From positions 62,001 through 126,000 of the forward strand of contig NZ_JAENIK010000008.1 in assembly GCF_016595465.1 (NCBI RefSeq): DNA of 64,000 nucleotides, in the 5' to 3' direction. The stretch comes from Luteolibacter yonseiensis. GTDB lineage: Bacteria; Verrucomicrobiota; Verrucomicrobiia; Verrucomicrobiales; Akkermansiaceae. The translations under genes and the position numbers were made by a program. Within the stretch, counting starts at the first letter, position 1, and every line of letters begins with the position of its first letter. Positions 1 to 9,423 of this stretch are shown here, one piece after another. The notes beneath the pieces are model-generated. The model was not told the DNA's origin. It worked only from the letters and a program-made list of their open reading frames with translations, and did no database searches.

Positions 1-13
1 TTTCATACCGCCA

Positions 14-805
14 ATGATTTCCCTGACTGATGAGGACGCACGATCCGCAAGCGAGCGGCTCTCCGGCGGATGTGACACCATGGAGCAGTTGTTGAACGGA
101 CTGCTCGACTCCAAAGGCCGCGTGGCCGAGGACGTGCACGCCATCCGCAAACTCGGAAAAACCCTGCGCGGCGGGTTCTCATTGTTCCGGCTGAAGGATT
201 CCATCAAGGAAATCCAGGCCATCGGCCGCCTGCTGTCCGGCCCGCGTGATGCGGTGTCACGGCTGAGCACCTGGGGGAAGATCGGGTGGGAGGATGACGC
301 TCCGGCCGGTGCCGCCATTCTCGGCCTGTTGGACCAGCAAACCCATTCCGCCGCCCGCAGGCCGCCGCCGGAAACCATCGCCTGGTGCCAGGAACGCGTC
401 GCGGCAGCGAGGAAAAACCTCCAGGAGCTGCCGGTGGAAGCCCTCGCCGAGCGTCTCGCCAAGGGGGAGAAAAAACTCGGCAAGCAGGCCGGCAAGCGTT
501 GCGGAAAACTCGATCATGATGCCGAGGAGGATTTCCATGACGCCCGGAAGGCCATCAAGGCCTACCTCGGGGCGCTCAAGTTCCTGCCGGAAACCAGCGT
601 CACTCCGGATCCAAAACTGGTGGATCTCGCGGAAATCCTCGGGGATGAGAACGACATCGCCACGCTTTCCGTGTGGCTGGAAGATCACGGATTCACGGCG
701 GATTTCGTCCCGACACTTTGGAAAAAACTGAAGAACGCCCGCAGCAGCCTGAGGAAACAGGCGATCCGCGACGCCGATCTTCTCGCAAACACGCGTGGTG
801 GCTGA
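14..805 (+). CDS. CHAD domain protein
   Basis: A 263-residue, mostly helical protein rich in Lys, Arg and His. Two CHAD-type helices are visible: one near residue 40 (VHAIRKLGKTLRGGF) and one near 175 (FHDARKAIKAYLGAL), followed by LGDENDIATL near 210, a typical CHAD closing motif. CHAD domains are known to bind inorganic polyphosphate through conserved basic residues. There is no N-terminal CYTH (triphosphate tunnel) domain, no signal peptide and no membrane segment, so this is a stand-alone cytoplasmic CHAD protein. The ATG at 14 gives a compact start, but the gene lies so near the window edge that upstream context is missing. The domain call is fairly sure; the role (polyphosphate granule binding) is inferred from the family. 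Confidence 0.8.
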   Translation: MISLTDEDARSASERLSGGCDTMEQLLNGLLDSKGRVAEDVHAIRKLGKTLRGGFSLFRLKDSIKEIQAIGRLLSGPRDAVSRLSTWGKIGWEDDAPAGAAILGLLDQQTHSAARRPPPETIAWCQERVAAARKNLQELPVEALAERLAKGEKKLGKQAGKRCGKLDHDAEEDFHDARKAIKAYLGALKFLPETSVTPDPKLVDLAEILGDENDIATLSVWLEDHGFTADFVPTLWKKLKNARSSLRKQAIRDADLLANTRGG

Positions 806-996
806 ATCCCGCCGTGCCGGGTTGCTGGTGAATGTCATATGTGAATCCACCAACTCCGGGCAAACGGCATCATTCTCATCCCGGGCGCGGCGAAATTTCC
901 CGAAATTTCCCAGCACCGGGGTTGCGCCGGGGGCGATTTCCTCTATGGAAAGGGCGTTCCGATTCCATCCGCACCTTACTCCAACCACCTAACGCC
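806..996. other. Leader region before gcvP with a 10-bp tandem repeat
   Basis: 191 bases without a convincing gene. The only structure I see is a perfect tandem repeat of CGAAATTTCC at 891-910, followed by a GC-rich stretch. I looked for a glycine riboswitch, which often precedes gcv genes, and saw no recognisable aptamer. An ATG at 832 is in frame with gcvP, but the 55 codons it would add are low-complexity and unlike P-protein N-termini. Confidence 0.4.
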
Positions 997-3831
<2,835 letters not shown>

Positions 3832-3843
3832 CCACACCATCCC

Positions 3844-4341
3844 ATGAGCCAGCCCTCTCCCATCGACTGGACCACCTGGTCCGGTGAAATGCATGCCACG
3901 CTCATGTTCATCGTGAGGGACGGGCAGGTCCTGCTCATTGAGAAGAAGCGGGGCTTGGGCGCGGGGAAAATCAACGGCCCCGGCGGGAAGATCGATCCCG
4001 GCGAAACCCCTCTCCAGGCGATCATCCGGGAAACCCAGGAGGAGTTGTGCATCACGCCCCACACGCCGAGGAAACTCGGCGAGCTGCGGTTCGCGATGTC
4101 GGACTGTCCGGACATCCTTTGCCATGTCTATCGGGCGGATGACTTCACCGGCACACCCACCGAAACGGATGAGGCGGTGCCCGTATGGACGCGGCTGGAG
4201 GAAATCCCCTATCAGCGGATGTGGGAGGATGACAGGCACTGGCTGCCTCTTCTGCTCGATGAACAAACCTTCCTGGGGAAATTCGTCTTCGAGGGGGAGC
4301 GCATGCTTTGGAAGGAGATCACCACCGGCGTCCGGTGGTGA
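3844..4341 (+). CDS. Nudix hydrolase, MTH1 (8-oxo-dGTPase)-like
   Basis: 165 residues with a complete Nudix box at residues 48-69 (GKIDPGE, then seven residues, then RETQEEL), which binds the catalytic metal. Outside the box it resembles the MTH1 branch: KKRGLGAGKINGPGG precedes the box, and MWEDDRHWLPLLL near residues 125-137 matches the Trp/Asp/Asp segment that recognises the oxidised base in human MTH1. The likely role is removal of oxidised purine nucleoside triphosphates from the nucleotide pool; this is inferred from family likeness. It follows gcvP by 12 bases and probably shares its transcript. A short perfect hairpin overlaps its stop codon. It could hydrolyse other modified nucleotides. 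Confidence 0.85.
   Translation: MSQPSPIDWTTWSGEMHATLMFIVRDGQVLLIEKKRGLGAGKINGPGGKIDPGETPLQAIIRETQEELCITPHTPRKLGELRFAMSDCPDILCHVYRADDFTGTPTETDEAVPVWTRLEEIPYQRMWEDDRHWLPLLLDEQTFLGKFVFEGERMLWKEITTGVRW
4321..4339 (+). other. Perfect 8-bp hairpin at the Nudix stop codon
   Basis: ACCACCGG at 4321-4328 pairs with CCGGTGGT at 4332-4339 across a 3-base loop. It overlaps the end of the Nudix reading frame. No T-run follows on the plus strand, so it is not a classical intrinsic terminator; it may stabilise the 3' end of the message. Confidence 0.35.
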
Positions 4342-4345
4342 ATGG

Positions 4346-4384
4346 ACAATAAAAAGCCGCCTTCCACCTGAACGGAAGACGGCT
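4346..4384 (-). terminator. Rho-independent terminator of the histone-like gene
   Basis: Read on the minus strand, AGCCGTCTTCC (4384-4374) pairs with GGAAGGCGGCT (4365-4355), 11 bp with one G-U wobble and an 8-base loop, followed directly by TTTTTATTG. This is a textbook intrinsic terminator 30 bases past the stop of the 4415-5020 gene. Confidence 0.85.
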
Positions 4385-4414
4385 GATGGTCCCGATTGGA
4401 ATCGGGTCTTCGAT

Positions 4415-5020
4415 TTACAGCGCGGCCTTGAGCGACGCGAACCTGGACTTGAGTTTCGCCAGTTCCGCCTCGGCCTTGTCGATCTGATTGCTCAGGGCGA
4501 GGAGGGAGGTGAGCTTGGCGTTGAGTCCACCGGACACCACGGCGGCCTTCGGAGCTTTCGCCGCCTTGGAAGCCTTGGCTGGAGCGGCTTTCTTGCCACC
4601 CTTGGAACTCACGCCGGCGGCACCGAGCCAGGCCACGACGGTCAGCGGGGAGATGCCGAACTTCTTGGATGCCGTGCTCGCACCGCCACGACCGTTCGCG
4701 GCGTTGTATGCCACCACGAAGTCGGTGACTTCCTTCTTCTGGTCGTCGGAATAACGGCTCTTCTTGCCACGGCCGTCGGCGGCGGCCTTCGGAGCCTTCG
4801 CCTTTGCTTCCTTCGGTGCTTTCGCAGCCTTGGGAGCTTTCACGGACTTCAGCCAGCTTGCGACGGTGAGCTGGGAAATATTGAATTTCTCAGCAGCCTT
4901 GCTCTGGCCGCCGCGGCCGTTTGCCGCATTATAATTCACCGCGAAATCGATGACTTCCTTCTTTTGTTCATCGGTATAGCGAATTCCTTTTGAGGATGCT
5001 TTCTTGGTAGTAGTACTCAT
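4415..5020 (-). CDS. Tandem-HTH, histone H1-like DNA-binding protein
   Basis: 201 residues. Two near-identical modules at about residues 14-58 and 90-133 share YTDEQKKEVIDF-type and NAANGRGG motifs, then a helix-turn-helix-like end (FNISQLTVASWLK / FGISPLTVVAWLG). They are joined and followed by Lys/Ala/Pro linkers (KAPKAAKAPKEAKAKAPK) like histone H1 tails, and the last 35 residues form a heptad-type helix (NQIDKAEAELAKLKSRF). The modules look like transposase-type or homeodomain-like HTHs, but there is no catalytic domain. I infer a small nucleoid-associated protein that could bridge DNA sites and pair through its C-terminal coil. It has its own terminator and an AT-rich upstream region. 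Function is not shown by sequence alone. Confidence 0.75.
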   Translation of the reverse strand: MSTTTKKASSKGIRYTDEQKKEVIDFAVNYNAANGRGGQSKAAEKFNISQLTVASWLKSVKAPKAAKAPKEAKAKAPKAAADGRGKKSRYSDDQKKEVTDFVVAYNAANGRGGASTASKKFGISPLTVVAWLGAAGVSSKGGKKAAPAKASKAAKAPKAAVVSGGLNAKLTSLLALSNQIDKAEAELAKLKSRFASLKAAL

Positions 5021-5115
5021 GACACATGCAAGCTATGACTCAAGCACAATCGATCAAGCGAAATTTTCCTAATATCTTTCCCAATATCATAAGCATCATT
5101 CCACTAAATGATGGA

Positions 5116-6249
5116 TCATTCCTTCCCCACATCTGAGATCGCATTCCAGAATCCCGATCTATCATTCATATCCGCGAGCCAGTAGCCCGCTCCATCCATC
5201 ACCCTGGGCCTGGCGACAACACCGCCGAATCCGACGAACAGATCCACATCGGGACCTGTCTCCATATCCGACATGCCATCCCCCATCATCACCACCCGCT
5301 CGGGCAGGAGGGCCGTTTTCCACTCGCGGATGACTTCGTTCTTACCAAGATTCCGCGTGGTGGGATAGGTTTCCCCATAGCCCTTGTAGCTTCCATCATC
5401 ATTGAAATATACCGGCACCGCCTCCACATGCTCAACCCCGAGCAACTCCGCGAGCGGCCGGATCAACGGCGCGAATCCCCCAGACAGGATGATTGGCAAC
5501 CAACCATCCGCCTTCAATTCCTGAATCAATTCCGCAGCCCCTGAAACCACTGTTTCCATGTAAAGTTGCGCGATCGACTCACATAAATCACGATCCGGAC
5601 GGATCATTTCCATGCGTTTGAAAAACACATCCCCGATGGGCACCTCCCCGTTCATCGCCGCATGGGTGAGATCCACCACCCGCTGGAACACCTCGTCTCC
5701 CTTCGCACGCGCGAGTTCGTCGATGCCCTCGATGGTGGAAAGCGTCGAATCACAATCGATGAAAAACAGTTTTCCGCGTCGCACGGATGGGGGATGGATC
5801 AACACTTCCGTCCCGACATCCACCAGGTCGAACAGTTCGATCACGTCCGTGTTGGCAAGCCTCACGCATCCCTGGCTGGCGGGATGGCCGATCCGATCCT
5901 CTCCGTTCGTGCCATGTATATAGATATTCCGCTCCAGTGAATTCGCGTTTTCCGGATCAAGGCCCTCCATCCTCAGGATGCGGGTGAGCACCAGGTCCCC
6001 GGCACACACATCTCCCTCGCGCCAGAGGCCGACGGGCACGCGCTGTTTGAAAATGGTGCCAAGAGGCTCGCCATCGCCGATTTTCTCAGAGATCACGAAG
6101 CGTCCCGAAGGCGTGCGATAACTCCCTTCCACAAAACCAACCCCCTTGGTGGCGGTGGAAACGGAGAACTGGCGGATGCGTTCATCTCCCTCGATGACAC
6201 TGAGTGTCTGGTCATCGATGGAAACTTCCAGGCGGCGTGATGGAGTCAT
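5116..6249 (-). CDS. L,D-transpeptidase / HAD phosphatase fusion
   Basis: 377 residues, two enzymes in one chain. Residues 5-152 are a YkuD-type L,D-transpeptidase domain: the motif runs from H112 (IHGTNG) through H122 (GHPASQ) to catalytic C128 in SQGCVRLAN. Residues 160-375 are a HAD-IB phosphatase like phosphoserine phosphatase SerB: nucleophile D165 and acid D167 in FFIDCDSTL, S256 in LSGGF, K303 in GKNEVI and D324/D328 in GDGMSDME. All catalytic residues of both parts are present. There is no signal peptide or membrane helix, which is odd for a peptidoglycan cross-linking domain. The ATG overlaps the stop of the upstream ketoacyl synthase gene (ATGA), so the two are translationally coupled. 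Substrates of either half are unknown. Confidence 0.88.
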   Translation of the reverse strand: MTPSRRLEVSIDDQTLSVIEGDERIRQFSVSTATKGVGFVEGSYRTPSGRFVISEKIGDGEPLGTIFKQRVPVGLWREGDVCAGDLVLTRILRMEGLDPENANSLERNIYIHGTNGEDRIGHPASQGCVRLANTDVIELFDLVDVGTEVLIHPPSVRRGKLFFIDCDSTLSTIEGIDELARAKGDEVFQRVVDLTHAAMNGEVPIGDVFFKRMEMIRPDRDLCESIAQLYMETVVSGAAELIQELKADGWLPIILSGGFAPLIRPLAELLGVEHVEAVPVYFNDDGSYKGYGETYPTTRNLGKNEVIREWKTALLPERVVMMGDGMSDMETGPDVDLFVGFGGVVARPRVMDGAGYWLADMNDRSGFWNAISDVGKE

Positions 6250-7388
6250 GGTGGTGATAGGATCAAGAGTGCGTTGTGCCCTCCCATTCCATGGGAGAGT
6301 TTATAGATCGGGCCGGAGGCATCAAGCGGCTCGTGCGGCAGGTTGAAACCGTCCGGAGCATGCAGGCCGGGGAGATTCGGCGGGAGTTTTCCCTCTTCCA
6401 GGAAACGTGCGAGGATCACGCTTTCCAACAAACCGCTCGCACCGATGGTATGACCGATGAAGGGTTTGAGAAGGTGAAGATCCGGTGGATCCGCAGGAAA
6501 CGCGCGGCGGAACGATGCCGGATCCGCCACCGCCTGCACCGATGTGCCGGTGGCGTGCGGACAGATGGCGGAGGGTTTTCCATGGAGTGCCAACGCCTTT
6601 TCGAACAGCTCGGGCGTGCGTCCGCCGTCGGCGGGAATGCCGACAGGATCGCGGGCATCGGAGTTGCATCCGTAGTGAAGCAAGCGGGAGAACTTTCCTT
6701 CGGCGGGTTCGATCGCCATCGCGGCGGCGCCCTCGGCGGGGATGAAGCCCGCCGATGCCGGGTGGTAGGGATCCAGGGCCATCGCATCCGCCAGCAAACC
6801 GGAAGCATGGTAATTATCCAGCAGAAGAGGCACCAATGGCAGGTCCACCGCCACCGCCAGCGCTCTCGGAGCGGCTCCGGACCGGACCATCATCATCGCG
6901 ATCCCCACCGCGTCCAGACCGGCGGCGCAACCGCTGGCAAGCACATGGTTCGGCCCCGTGATGCCGAACTCGATCGATATCGCGGAGCAGGGTTCGCTGT
7001 GGATCGTGTTGCTGGCGGCCATCAGCTTGAACGGCCTGCGGCCCGGCCAGGGCCCCAGCCAGCCCGCCGCATTGCCACGGCTGGTCCCGATGACGAGCGC
7101 GGCATCCCGCAGATCATCATCCCTCCAGCCCGCCGCGGAAACGGCTTCGCGCGCGACATGCAGGGCGGCCATGGTGGCTGGACTCCACTTGCGGTTGATC
7201 AACAATTTACGTTCCCCGATCCATGCCCCTGGGCGGTGGGCATGGGGGCTGTCATTTCCCAACAACCCACCCAGCTTCCGGAACGGCGTCCGGCGTGCGA
7301 GCACCGCCTGATAATGCGACGCCACATCTGAACCAAGGGCTGAAAGGGCGCCGAGGCCCGTGATGGAAAGTGCGGTATGGATGGACAC
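6246..7388 (-). CDS. Beta-ketoacyl synthase family protein
   Basis: 380 residues with thiolase-fold synthase motifs: catalytic C154 in LASGCAAGLDA, H278 in CPHATGTS, K308 in LLKPFIGHT and H313 in GHTIGASG. It therefore keeps the Cys-His-His set of a condensing FabF/FabB-type enzyme, though His-1 sits in PHATGTS rather than the usual EAHGTGT. It is shorter than FabF (about 410). No acyl carrier protein or other fatty-acid gene lies nearby; instead its stop overlaps the start of the L,D-transpeptidase/HAD fusion. It may belong to a polyketide, aryl-polyene or special lipid pathway rather than housekeeping fatty-acid synthesis; that is inference. Confidence 0.82.
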   Translation of the reverse strand: MSIHTALSITGLGALSALGSDVASHYQAVLARRTPFRKLGGLLGNDSPHAHRPGAWIGERKLLINRKWSPATMAALHVAREAVSAAGWRDDDLRDAALVIGTSRGNAAGWLGPWPGRRPFKLMAASNTIHSEPCSAISIEFGITGPNHVLASGCAAGLDAVGIAMMMVRSGAAPRALAVAVDLPLVPLLLDNYHASGLLADAMALDPYHPASAGFIPAEGAAAMAIEPAEGKFSRLLHYGCNSDARDPVGIPADGGRTPELFEKALALHGKPSAICPHATGTSVQAVADPASFRRAFPADPPDLHLLKPFIGHTIGASGLLESVILARFLEEGKLPPNLPGLHAPDGFNLPHEPLDASGPIYKLSHGMGGHNALLILSPP

Positions 7389-7433
7389 GGGTTAACAAGC
7401 GGGAGCATTCCCGCAAACCTAAATTCACATTTG

Positions 7434-9338
7434 TCAGAGGATGAGCTGGGCACCCAGCTCGACCACACGTCCCGGCGGAAGTTGGAAATATGCGGTGGCG
7501 GGGGACGCGTTGCGCGCCATCATCGCGAAGAGTGACAGGCGCAGACGCCCGAAAAGAGTAGCGTTCTTGCCCACGAAGTATGTCTCGCGACCGAGGAAAT
7601 AGGTGGCTTTTCCCGCGGGAAAACGATGTTCCTCCGGCATCCTGTTCTTGAACGCTTCCGGCACGTCCGGTGTTTCCGCGAAGCCGAAACGCATGGTCAC
7701 ACGTTGCAGGCCATCACCGAAATCCTCGAATTCGAGCGTCTCGTTCTCATTCGCCCGTGGCTGGTCGAGAGTCTCCACATGAAGCAGGATCACCCTTTCG
7801 TGGAGGATTTTATTATGTTTGAGATTATGGAGAAGAGCCGTCGGGACCTGCAGTCCCTTGCCACTCATGTAGATGGCGGTTCCGGTGACACGTTGGATTT
7901 TTCCATTCTTCAGATCCTTCTGAAGAACATCGATCGGCAGCGCGTCGCGGATGATCCGCGCATAGAGCATCTTCCGTCCCCAGATCCATATCAACATGGC
8001 CGACATGACGGCGGCGGCGATCAACAACGGCAGCCAGCCGGATGGGAAGATCTTCAATACATTCGCTCCGAGAAACGCTCCGTCCAGGATGAGGAACAGC
8101 CCGGTGAGGATTCCCGCCTTGAGCTTCGACCATCCCCACACCGTCCGTGCCGCGGCGAAGAACAACACCGATGTGATCGTCATCGTGAGCGAGATCGCGA
8201 TGCCATAGGCACCCGCGAGAGCGGCGGAGGTCTGGAAGGTGATCACCAGAAGGATGCAGGCGGCGGCAAGGATGTGGTTGACGGCCGGCACATAGACCTG
8301 CCCCACGGAATGTTCCGAGGTATATAAAACCCGCATCCGGCACATGCAACCGAGCTGCACCGCCTGGGTGGTGAGCGAGAAAGCGCCTGAGATGAGCGCC
8401 TGGCTCGCGATGATCGCGGCGGCGGTGGCGAGGATCGTCAGCGGGAGCTGCAGGAAGCCGGGAGCCAGCAGGAAAAACGGATTACGGATGGCGGACGGGT
8501 CCGAGGTCAGAAGCGCGGCCTGCCCCAGATAGTTGATCACCAAGGCCGGAAGCACCACCACGAACCAACCGATGCGGATCGGCGTGGTGCCGAAATGCCC
8601 CAGATCCGCGTAGAGCGCCTCGCCACCCGTCACCGCGAGAAACACCGCGGCCAGCAGCGGGAACGCGTGCTTCCATTCCCGGACAAGGAAGGACAGCCCC
8701 TCCCATGGTCCCAGTGATCTGATGACTTCCGGATGCATCAGGATCTGCCTGCCACCAAGAAGTGCCAGCGACAGGAACCATATCAACACCACCGGCCCGA
8801 ACAGCTTGCCCACCTGCCCCGTACCGAAGCGTTGGATGGAAAACAAACCGATGAGGATCACCACCGACGCAGGCACCGTCCAGTGGGCGACAGCCGGACT
8901 GCTGACCGCGAGCCCCTCCACCGCGCTGAGCACCGAGATCGCCGGAGTCAGCATGCCGTCGGCATAGATCAGGGCGGCACCCGCCAGACCGAACAGCAGG
9001 ATTTTCCGGGAATCCACATTTCCAAGCTTCTTGGAAGTGCTGCGGATCAATGTGGACAGCGCCAGGATTCCTCCCTCGCCCCGGTTGTCCAGTTTCAGGA
9101 TGATGAAAAGATATTTCACGGACACCACCAGCAGCAGCGCCCATACGATCAGCGATGCGGCTCCCGCGAGATTCTGCGGATTGATCGGTGCGCCATGTCC
9201 GCTCTCCAGGGAGAAACACTCTCGGAACGAATACAAGGGACTGGTGCCGATGTCACCGAAAACAATGCCCAGCGCAGCAAGGGTGGTAGCTGCCAACGAA
9301 TGCGAATGGCCGTGATGGCCGGGGGTTGATTCATTCAT
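7434..9338 (-). CDS. kup: KUP family potassium uptake protein (copy 1)
   Basis: 634 residues with the KUP/HAK signature near the N-terminus (LGIVFGDIGTSPLYSFRECF), about twelve hydrophobic segments over residues 15-450, and a C-terminal cytoplasmic domain of about 170 residues ending VVELGAQLIL. KUP proteins import K+ together with protons. It is the downstream member of a tandem pair with the gene at 9424-11322; the two proteins are closely similar from end to end, indicating duplication. ATG 9338 is the first in-frame start after a TGA codon at 9374-9372. The region before it resembles the N-terminal coding region of the sister gene (see the leader entry). Confidence 0.95.
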   Translation of the reverse strand: MNESTPGHHGHSHSLAATTLAALGIVFGDIGTSPLYSFRECFSLESGHGAPINPQNLAGAASLIVWALLLVVSVKYLFIILKLDNRGEGGILALSTLIRSTSKKLGNVDSRKILLFGLAGAALIYADGMLTPAISVLSAVEGLAVSSPAVAHWTVPASVVILIGLFSIQRFGTGQVGKLFGPVVLIWFLSLALLGGRQILMHPEVIRSLGPWEGLSFLVREWKHAFPLLAAVFLAVTGGEALYADLGHFGTTPIRIGWFVVVLPALVINYLGQAALLTSDPSAIRNPFFLLAPGFLQLPLTILATAAAIIASQALISGAFSLTTQAVQLGCMCRMRVLYTSEHSVGQVYVPAVNHILAAACILLVITFQTSAALAGAYGIAISLTMTITSVLFFAAARTVWGWSKLKAGILTGLFLILDGAFLGANVLKIFPSGWLPLLIAAAVMSAMLIWIWGRKMLYARIIRDALPIDVLQKDLKNGKIQRVTGTAIYMSGKGLQVPTALLHNLKHNKILHERVILLHVETLDQPRANENETLEFEDFGDGLQRVTMRFGFAETPDVPEAFKNRMPEEHRFPAGKATYFLGRETYFVGKNATLFGRLRLSLFAMMARNASPATAYFQLPPGRVVELGAQLIL

Positions 9339-9371
9339 CGTAGCAAGCGGATCGCCTGCGCGGGCTTCAAA

Positions 9372-9407
9372 TCATTTCCCAACCCCGCTGGCTAGTGAAA
9401 TATACAT
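9372..9407 (-). other. 11-codon leader ORF before kup copy 1
   Basis: An ATG at 9407 opens an 11-codon frame (MYISLASGVGK) that ends at TGA 9374-9372, in frame with kup copy 1, whose ATG lies 36 bases further on. The same position before kup copy 2 reads MNSLASGGLKCF with TGT in place of TGA and runs on into the gene without a stop. The 53 bases before both kup ATGs align without gaps at about two thirds identity, with differences concentrated at third codon positions. It may be a leader peptide, or the decayed N-terminus of an older longer protein. Confidence 0.4.
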
Positions 9408-9423
9408 TCATTCACACCCCTTT

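Noticed and set aside
832..996. Longer gcvP start at ATG 832
   Set aside because: The added 55 residues are low-complexity and unlike P-protein N-termini; ATG 997 begins a typical sequence.
806..996. Glycine riboswitch before gcvP
   Set aside because: No aptamer-like conserved elements could be recognised in the leader.
9372..9374. Selenocysteine at the TGA before kup copy 1
   Set aside because: Although the aligned codon in copy 2 is Cys, no SECIS-like hairpin was recognised and kup proteins need no such N-terminal residue; a leader ORF or stop mutation is simpler.
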